Below are positions 43,959-56,700 of a stretch of DNA of 64,000 nucleotides, piece after piece. The stretch is from Orychophragmus violaceus. Its lineage: Eukaryota; Streptophyta; Magnoliopsida; Brassicales; Brassicaceae. How positions within the stretch are numbered: position 1 is the first letter of the stretch; every line of letters begins with the position of its first letter. The position numbers and the translations under genes are program-made. Below the pieces are notes generated by a model. It saw only the letters and a list, made by a program, of their open reading frames with translations. It did not search any database and was not told the origin of the DNA. The DNA is taken from positions 91,810,630 to 91,874,629 of the forward strand of contig CM058232.1 in the NCBI GenBank assembly GCA_030180135.1, read 5' to 3'.

Positions 43959-44878
43959 CTATCCACTTTTATCCGGCTCCACATTCTCGTCATGAGCGGC
44001 GGTTGTCGACCCAGAAACATCAGCACCTAAATCTCCCTTTGCTTGAGTGCACACTCAGAACAAAAACAAATAGTCACACAAATAACTTATCTTATATGCA
44101 AGAACACTTACCTCGAATGCGCTTGAGAATCTTACGGCTCAACATGTAAAGGGTTTGAGCATCCTCCTCAAGTGTGGTAGGCCCAGGTCCACCTACATCC
44201 TCCTTCTTGGCAACTCCTTTTTTCTTGTCATGCTTCATCAGAATGGGAAGAACAAGAGCAGAGTCAGCTTTGCTTGTAGTAACCTTGCACTGGAATTGAA
44301 GAATCTAAAAGATCAAATTCGGATACTTAAAGTTGTTGTTCTTCTCTGGATTGTTAGCAATATCCAGTATTTGAAAGTAGATCATTAGTCGAAGATCAAA
44401 CTTCTTGTTCTTGAGTATCATCTGAAGAAACTTCACACGGATCTGGATCATTGACGACTTGTTGGAGGAAGCCATCCAGTTAGCACAACAGAATTTGTAC
44501 ATAATTTGCATTGTGATTGTCATGTGCTTAGAGCAGAACCCACTCCACTGCTTCCATTTTCCATTCGTGAGTGCAATAACAGCTGCATTGATATCCTCTG
44601 CTTCTCATGGGGTCCGAGAAGGTTTCTTAAGACATGGAAGGAGATAGATGCGGTTAATGAGCTCGGGTGTAAACTCGAACATTTGTCCTCGAACAAACAC
44701 CATATTTGTTCCATTCCAATATTCCATATTCCCCATATTCACATAAAATTCATGAACAAATTCAGGAACATACCCTTTAACATGCATCACAGTGTAAAGA
44801 AGACCCACTTCTGCAATGATTCTCCTTAATTCATCTAGATCTATATCATTCTGAGATCTGAGACTCACACCAAGAATT
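43959..44878 (-). pseudogene. Spliced transposon-associated ORF, N-terminus removed by Tat2
   Basis: From the Tat2 border the minus strand reads ILGVSLRSQND and LLYTVMHVKGYVPEFVHEFY, then VRGQMFEFTPELINR. This resembles the 'putative plant transposon protein' extra ORFs found in gypsy elements. A stop at about 44605 is followed by MASSNKSS and IMKHDKKKG-type text. Near 44112 GAG|GTAAGT looks like a donor; an acceptor near 44030 would rejoin the frame into an acidic tail ending in TAG at 43959. Function unknown. Confidence 0.55.
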
Positions 44879-45386
44879 TGTAATCATGGATTTGGACTTT
44901 TGGATATAGAATTGGTATAGATTTCCTATGAATCAAAGACTTTATTGAGATTGATCGTCGAGATAGAACAAACACAATCGAATAGAGAGTACAAAGTATG
45001 ATAATCGAGCTATCTAGTCAAAGTGTTCTTAATTAGGGTTGGAATGTCCTGAATGAATCGCCACTTCTTCTTTAAATACTCTCGACTATCATCTTCTTGT
45101 TCCGATATTTCGGCCTCGTTGTGATAGCGATCTCCTGGTTTTGCGGAGATCAGTTAAACCGTCGAAGACCAGGTCGCTCTATCTCCACATCGTCTCCTAC
45201 CGAGCTCGAGCTCGATCACCTCTTACTTCGGCGTTGCTTGGGCCTTGTCAAGATGTTGATCGTATGAGCCCAACAAAGGATAACGGTCGATCTCTCCGTC
45301 TTGATTATGGAGCGGGCTCATGATTATGGGCCTTTGTTTTATTTGTTAATGGCCCGGATTTCTTGGAGAGAAATCCAGTACCAACA
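44879..45386 (-). repeat. 3' LTR of Tat2
   Basis: 508 bp, plus strand TGTAATCATGG...GTACCAACA, bounded by the purine tract on the right and by a broken ORF on the left. Only one copy is visible, so the left end is set by the TG and the ORF break. Confidence 0.65.
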
Positions 45387-45399
45387 ATAGCCCCCCAGC

Positions 45400-46060
45400 C
45401 CATTAATTTCGACAAGTCGAGGTTTATGGGCGGTAGACGTACTTGAGAAGACGCGCGTGCGCCTCGGGTGTCATAAACCCTAATAATCATCTTTGGATCC
45501 TATTATGATCAGACGGTTGAAACTGAGCGAGTGGATCGAATTGATTTACTTGTAGCGCGTGTGTTATTTAAACTCATGTTATCTAGAGGATAAATTTATC
45601 TGCCGTCGATCTGATCTATCGTCAACGGCTGAGATCTCCCAAGTTCGATAAGTCTTATCGGCCTCGATCTATGCGGATGTGAGTTAATCATCATCCGCTT
45701 ACTCCTGACCGTAGATTTCGTACCGACGGTCAAGATCGTAGGAGATCAAAGGATCCTAACTGTCTCAATCTTCTGTAATCATTTTCAAACTTTAAATCAA
45801 GCGGTTGAGATTGTAGGATACGAAAGATCCGGCGGATATCGAGAGAGGAGGTACACGGATTGGCTTAAAAGGAGAAGTTACCTAGCACGATTCCCATTAC
45901 TGCTCGCACTACAAATCGGCAAGGTAACTTATTCTTTCTTACTTTAGCATTTTTGTTTCTCGCTCTTGTTTCTTTTACTGTTATTCTGAAACTCTTCTCT
46001 CTTTAGATCTTCTATTTCGATTCTCTTTTTTTAAAAAAAAATTTCGATCCATCGAGCGTC
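45400..46060 (+). other. Leader region of the Tat2 antisense ORF
   Basis: No ORF. The 3' part (45840-46060) resembles a promoter and leader: a GGCTTAAAAGG tract, then AAG|GTAACTTA...CTCTTTAG, a possible leader intron, and finally ATG at 46061. Confidence 0.45.
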
Positions 46061-48088
46061 ATGACTCGGAAGGATATGACCAGGGCGAGCACAAGTGTGG
46101 CGGCGGGATCGTTTGGTCCGCATCCGCCGTCTAGCTTGACTGTCGACGATACAGCGATTGCGGTCGAAGTGCCAAATCCTCCGGGGGTAGAAATAATTGT
46201 CCCGTCTCCGGCTATGTCGCCGGAAACTATCGTAGAGGGCTATTTCTGCGCCTCTTACACCTACTTTGATAAATGCAGATTGTTTTTCTCAATCCCTCAT
46301 ATTATCTCATGGGTTCTGGCTCAGCTTCAACTGGCTTTTCATCAGATGACCCCGAATTATGTCCGTTATGTTATCGGACTCGGGGTTAGAGCCGTCGAGG
46401 AGGGCATTGACTTTAGGGCCGAGGAATTGATGAGGGTTTGTTTGATAAAACATAACACCCGTTTTTCCGGTATTACTACCTTTCCCCTTGTCATAGGAAG
46501 ATCCCCGAGGAGATCCCGACGAGGGATGCGTGGAAGAATAAGTACTTCTTCTTCAGGATCAACCATCATTCCGTCGAGGGTTTCGATTACTCGGTTATCC
46601 CGACAAGATGGGCAGCTAGCAATGGTTATCTTTTAGGGTTTATCAGTGCTCCTGACTGCTTTAACATTCTCAATATTGAGCCGTTTGCTGACGCATATTT
46701 TTTGTTTTTCCTCTGTAGAGGCTCCTGAATCGTTACCCCTGAACCCGATCACATCGGATTTAATTGCTCGTCTCCGGAGAGGAGACATCCGTTGGTCTAG
46801 CTTTACAGATCAACGAATTAGAGCGGCTCTAGGTCCTGCAGCCCGATGGCCCCTTTCGCACCAACCTCGACTTTCGCAAAATTAGTCGTGCTCCCCTCAC
46901 CAGCCCGCTTCAACCCAAGTTGTTCAGGCTTCGCTCCAGATCGCCGAGCGGACTAGAGAAAGTAAGTATCCTGGTTGGTTCGTGCGAAGGTTTCTAGTGC
47001 CGTATATTTCTTCTATATATATTTTTAAAAGAACTGACTCGAGTTCGTTTTATCGTTAGATCGACTTGTCTCGGACGCCAGTTCTACCGCCAGTACCCCT
47101 TCTTTTGAAAACATGTCGTGAAGGTCGAGCAGCCGTAGAAACGGGAAGGATCCCGTTGATCTGGCGAGGAAAATGAAGGCCGGGGACTTGAGAAACGCCC
47201 TCCTTTTTACAATGGGCGAAACTCTTCCTCCCCCTCCCTCGATCCCTCCTCCTAACTCTGTTCAAATTTCTCCTCCTCTGGCTACAGGATCCGGGGAGGC
47301 GAACATGGAGGTGGAGGATTTACCTCCCTCTTCGATCGGGCAGGAACTAGCCCAGGTTCCGTCCAGGGAGCATGCTTTACGCGACTATCAGTCGAACGGC
47401 TCGAGGGGATCGAGTGGTCGGAGTCGGGGTGCCCCTCCTCCTCCTCCTGCGGCGAATCGTTAAAGGACCGACGCGGAGGTAAGCTCGAAAAAGCCGAGCG
47501 AAGGCGTGGAGGCGAGGCCCGCCTCTTCCGGGTCTTTCGGATCTTTTAAGTGTCGCTTCAGGCACCAGAAGGAATGTCCAATTATGGATGATCCAAAGGG
47601 TGTGGCTTATTTGCTGAGGCATTTCAAGCCCGCAGGCGTCCAGCTCCCAGATATTTGGATATGGCTCTCGGCAGCTCTTATACCGAGATGATGGCGGCCG
47701 CTGGGAAGGTAATGGTTTCTTCCTTTCGCTTTTTCGACCCGTTTTATGCTTAGCATTCGTTTATCGTTATTATTTTTTGTGTAGGCTTTGGAGGCTGCAA
47801 ACAGGTTCGTGGCTAGGGCCGAGCGCGAGCTGCGTGAAATACCGCAAGCAAGTGAGCTCGAGACTGTTAAGAAAACAGTGAGCGACCTGAAAGCGCAGTT
47901 GCAAGGGGCCCTGATTCGGGAGGGAGATGAAGAAGCAACTCGTTAAGTTTAATGGAGTGGAGGCCCGTGTTATGGTCCTGGACAACCAGAAGGAGGACCT
48001 TACTCAGAAGCTGAACGTGGCCGTGAACTTGACTTCGGCCGCGGAGGAGGTGAGCCAGGCAGCGGCAGAGGCCTGTCGAGCTGCAGAC
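46061..48088 (+). pseudogene. Antisense extra ORF of Tat2, cut by A3
   Basis: ATG 46061. The first 110 residues include FFSIPHIISWVLAQLQLAFH and VGEEG-like text resembling the 'putative gypsy type transposon' domain found in such ORFs. Frameshifts break it near 46500 and 46640. Further pieces lie at 47173-47463 (Pro-rich), 47506-47700 and 47784-47946. A clean intron, GGGAAG|GTAATGG to TTTGTGTAG|GCTTTGG (47710-47784), joins the KALEAANRFVARAE coiled coil. That coil corresponds to the coiled coil of the Tat1 antisense ORF. A3 begins at 48089. Confidence 0.65.
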
Positions 48089-49280
48089 TGATATATCATG
48101 GTTTTTACCGGTTTTATGCCATGATATAACTGTGTTTTAGTGTTCTTTTGTGTCCTTTTAGAGTCTTTTACATGTTTAATCAAGTTTGGAGCAGAACTGG
48201 AGATATTGGAGCATTTTGGGATTTTTGGAGTGTTTGGCCGAGAGATTGAGCTCACTGTCCGATTTTGAGATCATGCATCGATTGACACACCTTTGGTGTC
48301 GATCGACACACTAGCGAGATGGGCCGACGCGGCGGTTTAATGAAGATTGAAGATTTTGCACTTTGGCCTAGAAGTTTCCAATATTTACAAAGAAGCCCCA
48401 GCCGAGATTAAGCCTATATAATTAGGATTTTGGTGTTTATCTTACATACGCTTTCATACTTAGAGCTAAGAGATTTTTAGAGCTTTTGGGGCTGATCTAA
48501 TCCTGTACTTCATCTATTTTGGAGAAGATTTGGAATCCCTTTATCTATTTAATTTCTTATATGCAATCTATTTATTCATTGATTATGCTTTCATATTCTA
48601 TGTCTGAGTAGATTCATAGTTAGGTTTAGGGTTTCTCATTAAGGATTTCATGACTTGCTAGACTTGTTTAATTCAGTTAAGGATTCACATGAATAGAATG
48701 TTCTTCGATCTAAATTGTGCTTAAAGCTAGTTCTAACCTGATCAATTAGAATCTAGATCTTAGGTTGCTAAATACGACACGAGAGTGTGGTTTAGAATCT
48801 GAAATATTTAGGTTGAGAAATTAAACTTCTCGCAAAGGAATTTGGTTTAGTTTAATTGTGAACATATCGAACTTGAAATTAATGCTGGTTTAATCTGTTA
48901 GTAATTGCAAAGGAATTTGGATTACTGCACTTAGACTTAGAGAATTCTCGCAAAGAGATTTGGTTAATTCTATATCCGTGATTTGAGTTCTAGAACTGTC
49001 CTTAATTAGATCCTGACTGATTGATTTGTCTGCTTGTCTGATTTCCTGAGAACACCCTAGACTTAGCGCCTTTAATTAACTGCTTTCACAACAAATCTTG
49101 CTATTGATTTACTTTCTCGCATTGCTTTTTAGTTTACTTCACATCTGCTTTATTCTTAGTTTAAATTCCTACGGTTCTTTATCTATCGAGACTAGAGTCT
49201 CTGTGGATTTGATACCCTATATACTACAATCACTTAACAGTGCACTTGCAGTAGAATAGGATTAAAACTAGTCCCTATCA
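48089..49280 (+). repeat. 5' LTR of A3
   Basis: 1192 bp, TGATATATC...CCTATCA, with the tip hairpin and a motif pair at 48279/48300. It differs from the A1 and A2 LTRs throughout, so A3 is a separate subfamily. Confidence 0.9.
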
Positions 49281-49544
49281 ATTTTTTGGCGCCGTTGCCG
49301 GGGACTCTTAGAGTCTTCGATAGGATTGAACTTCGGGTTTCTACTAGGATTTTTATTTTTTTTTGTTTCGTTTTATTTTTATTTTTAGTTACTGATTTTT
49401 CTCTGTTTTCTCTCTGTCGCAGGTACCGATTTCGCTTTGCGTCGATCGTTGCACTTTTGTGTCGATCGTCACTAGGCGATTCTGAGATTGAATCGATCGT
49501 TGCACTGATAGCATCGATCGTTGCTTGACGATTACAGACAGTTT
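49281..49544 (+). other. Primer site and leader of A3
   Basis: The primer site is at 49287-49304. The leader is T-rich and carries two motif pairs (49443/49463 and 49494/49515) just before the gag ATG at 49545. Confidence 0.75.
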
Positions 49545-51987
49545 ATGCAGACGCGTGAAACAAGAAGTAATCAGAACTTGAACCTCGTTAATCTCGGACT
49601 TGAAGAACTTGGACGACTAGAGAGGACTAACAGAAGAGAAAGAAGAGCAAGGATGGTACGTGAACGTTTGATTATGATAGCCGATGCTCAAGGTATCCTG
49701 AGAGATCCGCAAAACAATCCTTACAATGCTGCTGGGCAGAGGATTGATGCTGAGGGACGTGTGATCCCTGAGGTTGAGGAACCTGAACCACAACCACAGC
49801 CGCAGGCGCAAGGACAGAACCAAGGTAGACAGATGGTTGTCCATGAGAGGACTTTAGCTGACTACAACAGACCGGATGAGTTTCATGCAAACCGGTCAGC
49901 TCTAGTACTTCCTGGTTTTGAGAGGGATGACTTTGAGATCAAGACCATCTACTACTCGCTGATGAGACAGAATGCTTTCCATGGACATCCAACGTAGCAG
50001 CCTATGGATTACATTGATCAGTTTGAGGACATAATCACTGGCATGAAGTATGATGGAGTTTGCCAGGATTATCTGTTTCTCAAACTCTTTCCATACAGTC
50101 TCGCTGGAGACGCTGCTGCATGGCTGAAGCAACTGGCACCTGGTCAGTTTACTACTTGGGCAGCCCTGAAAGGTGAGTTTCTGAGACATTTCTACGATGA
50201 TGCGCGCTCAGATCAGTCCAGACATGACATTTTGCAATTTTCCCAAGGCCCTCTGGAGCCTTTAAAAGCTGCCTGGATGAGATTCAGGAGTACCAGCGTG
50301 ACTGCCCACACCATGGATTCACTGAGGTCACATTGCTAGGTATCTTCTTCAGAGGTATAGATCTGCCATATCAGTCTGCGCTGGATAACTCCAGTAATGC
50401 AAACTTCAACACTAGGACTCCTGCACAAGCTAAGAAGTTGATTGAGAATTTAGTGAGCAGCAACAGTTGCAAGACTATGGATGATAGGAGGAAGAAATCT
50501 GGTGGAAGTATAGAAAATTCAGAGATAGCTGAATTTAGATCTAAGCTGGACACAATTTGAAATCTCCTGGCTAGTAAGAAGGCTGTCCCCTTTGCTCAAG
50601 ATGTAGAGGTAATTAAGACTGAGGAGGACACTCAGGAAGAAGATGTGAATTACATTGGAGGATCTGGTTTCCAAGGTAATAGATTTGGTAATCAGCAGGG
50701 AAACAGGTTCTTCAATGGAGGACAGAAGAGTGCCTTCGCAGGCAATCAGAACTCAACTGGTTTTGGATAGACTAGTGGTTTTCAGAAACCTTTTGGACAA
50801 GGTACTCAGAGAACCTATGGATCTTCATCTTATCAGACTCCTCCTGCAGCCACTGCTCATGGAAGTAAGATGGAGGCAATGATGAAACAGCTGCTGGAGA
50901 GTCAGATTAAGAGTGCTGCAGACTTCGACAAGAAGTTAGATACAATCTATGAGGAGATGAATAGAAAAATTGAATACCTGAGCGCACATATGAAGGAGCT
51001 TGATGCTAAGGTTGCAAGAACGGCTGGATATGCTCAGAGGGAAGATGGATATCTCCCAGGGCGAACTGATGCTAATCCCAAGTACCAATGCAATGCGGTG
51101 ACATTGAGAAGTGGTAAGGAGTTGTTACCTGGCCAGAAAAGGCAGTTAAGTGTTGAAGAACTCGTGGAAATTTAGGAATTGGAAGATGGGATCCGTGACA
51201 TTCGCAATGCATCGATCGACGCCACCAAGCAACGGTCGATGCAAGGCGATAACGAAGAACCTGTCGTCACAAAGTCACCCAGCAACGATCGACACAACGC
51301 CAGTGACGGTCGATGCAAGGCGACTGCAGAAAGTTCAAAACCAGAGAAACCGAAACAGCCGACCGAGAGAGTCTACAAGCCTAAGGTACCCTATCCCAAA
51401 AATCCCAGAAAGGCTAAAAACGATAGGCAGTATGCCAAATGTAAAGAGTTCATCAAAAAGGTGAAAGTTGAAGTGCCTTTGATTGATTCCATGGAAACCT
51501 CTCCTGTGATGAGAAGATGTCTTAAGGATATGATTGCTGGGAAGTGGTATGAGGAGGAGAGTGTAATGATGATCAATGAGGTGTGTAGTGCAGTGATTCA
51601 GGGCAGAATTCCTGAGAAGTTAAAAGATCCAGGAAGCTTTGTACTAGATTGTGCTATCTACATGGAGAGATTCGAAAGGTCTCTATGTGATCTTGGTTCC
51701 AGTGTGAATCTTATGCCTGTCTCGGTTGCTAAGAGGCTCGGGATGAATGACTTTATACCCACTAGGATATCACTGGTTTTGGCAGATAGAACAATCCGGA
51801 TTCCCGAAGGATTATTGGAGGATGTGCCCATAATGATTGGCCAATGTGTGATTCCTACTGACTTTGTGGTTCTGCAGTATGGAGAGGAACCAAAGGATCC
51901 ACTAATTTTAGGCAGGCCTTTCTTAGCTACAGCTGGTGCAATGATTGACTGTCAAGGAGGTAGAATAGTTCTGAATGTGGGTGATCT
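49545..51987 (+). pseudogene. gag-protease of A3, first segment
   Basis: ATG 49545. Gag homology matches A2 closely. Lesions: TAG at 49995, a one-base loss near 50287, TGA at 50558, TAG near 50768 and TAG at 51173. The gag domain has FPYSLAGDAAAWL and FLRHFYDDARSDQSR. The protease keeps LCDLGSSVNLMP (near 51690) and LILGRPFLATAGAMIDC. A motif-bearing linker lies at 51210-51330. Translation then runs into the copia LTR at 51988. Confidence 0.88.
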
Positions 51988-52668
51988 TGTTGGGAATGTC
52001 CTGAAATCTATTGTACTTACTCTAAGTGAAAGTCGTATTGTCGAGATGAGACAATCACATGACACTAGGTAGTCATAACGCTTTGCTAGAAGCCACTTAT
52101 GATCAATGAGTTGAGAACTCATTGCTAGTGTTATATGATCCTACAGGGTCACACACCTAAGCAAACTGGACGTTAAAGACGAGGTCGATCATTAATGTAA
52201 TGATCTAGTGGATGCATATTTGATATGCATTCGATATCAATATTCTAGGGCAGTGTCGATCGACACAAAGAGTGTGTCGGTCGACACAACTTGCGGATTA
52301 CCAGATTAATTCGGTTTAATCGTTGGTTAATTCCGTTGTGGTTTAAGTCGACATATATAAGATATATGGTCGACCTAAACTCGAATTTAACCTAATTGAC
52401 AGCCACCAGAACTAGAATAGAAACCTCTCAAGAGATTTGATCTCCATAGGCACTAGCATCCCTCCTGTCCAGTTTGTGTGCGTGTGGATACCAGCAGAGG
52501 CACAGCGTTTGAGGTGTTTCGTGATCTCGACTACTTGCTAAACTTCCGCTGCAAATCACCAGGTAATCTCGAGATCTGATAGATTCAATTATATGAACCT
52601 TAGATCCTAGGCTTGGAATTTATACCTAGGGTTTCTAATCCTGATTAGAACTGCTAGAAATTCCTTCT
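51988..52668 (+). repeat. 5' LTR of the copia element
   Basis: Starts TGTTGGGAATG. A TATATAA box lies at about 52354-52360. The motif pair is at 52257/52278. The last base is T where the right LTR has A. The primer site TGGTATCAGAGC starts at 52670. Confidence 0.92.
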
Positions 52669-53755
52669 GTGGTATCAGAGCCTTAGGGTTCCCTTGAATC
52701 TGTAGCATGTAGATTAGATTAGTTGAATCTGAATCTCTGTATAGTTGATACAAGCATGCTAAAATTCGTTTTCATGAAAATCTAGTTTTAGGATTTTTTG
52801 CTTGAAAAACGATTAGGGTTTATCGCCCTGTGTCGATCGACACCAATCCGGTGTCGGTCGACACTAAGGGATAACCCGAACAAAATTAGGTTTCGCCTAG
52901 TATCGATCGACACAATAGTTGTGTCGGTCGACACAAACCTTGCGAGATTAATGAATCGGTTAAATTGGATTGGACCGGTCATCGAGCTTGGTTAATGATG
53001 GTTAAACGCTAAGAATGGTTTATTGCGATTGTTTTGATTAGGTTGGTATCGACCGACGCTAACGTAGATCGACACTGACTAGTACTCAAAACCGGATCAA
53101 TTGGATTGATCGGTTATCGCAGATTGGTTCTGGTTGATCTGCATCGATCGACACTAAAGTATTGTCGGTCGACACCAGATTCGATGGTTTAGGTTATGGA
53201 ACCTGAAACCACATAACCAAACCAAGATAAGTCATTTAATTAGAAGAATTAAAACATAATAAAACTGAACGTTTTAAATTGTTCCGTTCCTCAACCAAAT
53301 ATCAAGTAATACTTGATGTCTTTCCAATCTTGTCAACTGTCAAGATTCATTTGATTGTGCGATAGACTTGCAGTGCAAGATGTCCACAATTACATGAGTA
53401 AGACAGGAGGTAATCGTGTTGATGGACTTGCAGTGCAAGACATCAACAATTACATGACTTAAGAGATTGGTTTGCTTGACTGGGCCATCAAAATCATTTT
53501 GGGCTCAGAGACAAAGATGTCAATCCACAACCAAGAGTTATATTGGATATAACTAGCAAAGTTGTTGCTTACCTTGATAGCTAAAATTTGGATGATAGCC
53601 AGTGGCTCACTCAAGTTTAGTGAAGTATGGGTCTTGGATCATTATATTCATCTGAGGAAACATTGTTTGAATATAATGCGAGTTTTCTAAATAGTTAAGA
53701 CTTCTCATTTATTGAACATCATAACTAAATCTTTTTCCTTTCTTTGTTCTCAGCT
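52669..53755 (+). other. Leader of the copia element
   Basis: No real ORF. It contains the primer site, motif pairs at 52834/52855, 52904/52925 and 53145/53166, a single site near 53050, and a duplicated phrase GACTTGCAGTGCAAGA (53367 and 53424). It ends TTGTTCTCAG just before the ATG, which may be a splice acceptor. Confidence 0.65.
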
Positions 53756-56700
53756 ATGACTAACACTCATAATAACTCTTTCTCCCTGCGATCCGTCCTT
53801 GAGAAGGACAAGTTAAATGGATCGAATTTTCTCGAATGGTATCGGAACTTGAGAATTGTTCTCAAGCAGGAGAAAAGGGACTATGTCCTGGAAACTGTTC
53901 TCCCTGAAAAACCGAGAGCCAATGCTCCACATGCAAAAAGGAGTGCTTGGGATAAGCATTCCAATGATGTGGTCGATGTGAATTGTTTCATGTTGGCTAC
54001 CATGAACTCGGATTTGCAAAAGCAATACGAGAACGTGGAGTCGCCAGTGGAGATGATCACTAGCCTGAAAAGTATGTTTCAGGAGCAAGCACGAACTGAG
54101 AGATACCAGACGGTTAAATCTCTCATTGAATGCAAGCTACCAATGGACGGTCCAGTCAGTCCTCATGTCATTAAGATGATGGGTTATATTGATAACCTGG
54201 GGAAGCTGGATTGTCCCATTAGCCAAGAGTTGGCTACTGACATCATTCTGCAGTCACTGCCGTCAAGTTATGATCAGTTTGTTATGAACTATAACATGAA
54301 TAACTTGACGAAGACGTTGACTGAACTGCATGGCATGCTTAAGACAGCTGAGCCTAATATCAAGAAGGGCACTCCAAATGTACTTATGGTACAAGGAGGT
54401 AAGAAGTTTAAGAAACTTGGCAAAGGTAAGGGAAAGGGCAAGGCCGTCCAGGTTGAGAACCAGGACGCGCCTGCGCCAGCCCCTAAGCCCAAGCCTGGCC
54501 CATCTGTGACTGATAAGTGCCATTACTGTAAAGAGCTTGGACATTGGAAGAGAAACTGCAACAAATTCTTGGAAGAAAAGAAGAAGAAGAAGACTTTCGA
54601 GACTTCATCTTCAGGTATTTATGTTATAGAAGTAAATGTTACTACTTCTGGTTCTACTTCTTGGGTATTGGATACCGGCTGTGGTGCTCATATTTGTACA
54701 AATATGCAGGGCCTAAGCAACAGTAGGACGTTGGAAAAGGGACAAGTGGACCTACGCGTGGGGAATGGAGCAAGAGTTGCTGCATTAGCCGTAGGAACAT
54801 TTAACTTGTCTTTACCTTCTGGTTTGGTTTTAAAGCTTAATAATTGCTACTATGTACCTGCTATAAGCAGAAATATTATTTCTATTCCTATTTTGGATGT
54901 GGAAGGATATCAGTTTTCAATTAAGAATAAATGTTGTTCTTTTGATTACAATGATATATTTTATGGTAGCAGCCCATTAGAGAATGGGCATTATGTTTTA
55001 AACCAAAGTACATCAATCTATAACATTAACACCAAGAGATTCAAATCAAATGACACGAATCAGACTTTTCTTTGGCATTGTCGTTTGGGCCACATAAACG
55101 AGAAACGGATCCAAAAGCTCCATAGTGATGGGCTTCTGGGCTCATTTGATTATGAATCATGTGAGAAATGTGAATCTTGTTTACTGGGCAAAATGACTAA
55201 GGCCCCTTTCAACAAACAAAATGAAAGGGCCAGTGACCTACTGGGCCTTATACATACAGATGTGTGCGGCCAAATGAGCACAAGCGCCAGAGGAAATTTT
55301 CGATACTTCATTACCTTCACTGATGATTTCAGCAGGTATGGCTATGTCTATTTAATGAGACACAAGTCGGAATCTTTTGAAAGGTTCAAAGAATTCCAAA
55401 ATGAAGTACATAATCAGCTTGGCAAAAGTATTAAGGCTCTTCGATCAGATCGTGGAGGAGAATACTTAAGCCAAGAATTCAGTGATCATTTGAGATTGTG
55501 GAATTGTTTCGAAACTCACTCCTCCTGGAACACCACAATGGAATGGGGTGTCCGAGAGGAGGAATCGGACTTTATTAGATATGGTTCGATCAATGATGAG
55601 TCTCTCAACTCTTCCATTATCCTTTTGGGGATACGCTCTGGAAACGTCTGCGTTTACACTTAATAGGGTTCCGTCAAAATCAGTTGCAAAGACACCACAT
55701 GAGATGTGGACTGGAAATGTTCCGAGTTTGTCTTTCCTGAAGATTTGGGGTTGTGAAGCTTATGTTAAGCGATTAATTACAGATAAGCTCGAACCCAAAT
55801 CTGATAAATGCTACTTCGTTGGTTATCCTAAGGAAACCAAGGCATTCTACTTTTACAACCAATCCGAGAACAAAGTGTTTGTTTCTCGGAACTGCATTTT
55901 TCTTGAGAGAGAGTTTCTTTCCAAGAGAAACAGTGGGAGTAAAGTACAACTCGAAGAAGTTCGAGAACCGCAGGAAAATGCTCAACCCGTTGAGGAAGAG
56001 CAACAGTTGGATCTACAAAGAGTTGTAGAAACCACGCCTGTGGAGCCTGAAATTCGTAGATCCGAAAGGATCCGTCACGAACCCGAGAGATATGGATTTC
56101 TCGTAACCAATTGTCATGATTTATTGATCATTGACAGTGACGAGTCCGCGAATTTTGAAGAAGGGATGATGAGCCCTGACTTCCGGAAAGTGGCTAAAAG
56201 CCGCTGAATCCGAAATGGGATCCATGTCACAGAACCAAGTATGTACTTTGGTTGATTTACCCGATGGTGCAAGACCCATTGAATGTAAATGGATTTTCAA
56301 GAAGAAAATTGATGTGGATGGAAATATTCAGATATATAAAGCAAGGCTGGTGGCAAAAGGTTTCAAACAAATTCATGGTATTGACTATGAAGAAACTTAT
56401 TCCCTTGTCGCTATGCTTAAATCAATTTGGATTCTCCTAGCAATAGCCGCTCATTATGATTATGAGATCTGGCAGATGGACGTGAAAACAGCTTTCCTTA
56501 ATGGAATTCTGGAAGAGGATGTGTACATGACACAGCCCGAAGGTTTCATCGATCCTAATGCTGCTAGGAAAGTCTAGCAGCAAGCTTCATCGATCCATTT
56601 ATGGATTGAAGCAAGAATCTCGGAGTTAGAATCTTCGTTTTGATGAAGCAGTCAAAAAGTTTGACTTCATCAGGAACGAAGAGGAACCATGTGTTTACAA

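Larger units (their letters stand above)
44879..48088 (-). mobile_element. 3' end of a second Tat element (Tat2)
   Basis: An LTR (44879-45386), a minus-strand purine tract GCTGGGGGGCTAT (45387-45399) and then a plus-strand extra ORF. This mirrors Tat1: the ORF is antisense and lies beside the 3' LTR. The extra ORF is cut at 48089 by A3, which runs out of the window, so the pol region is not visible. Confidence 0.72.
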
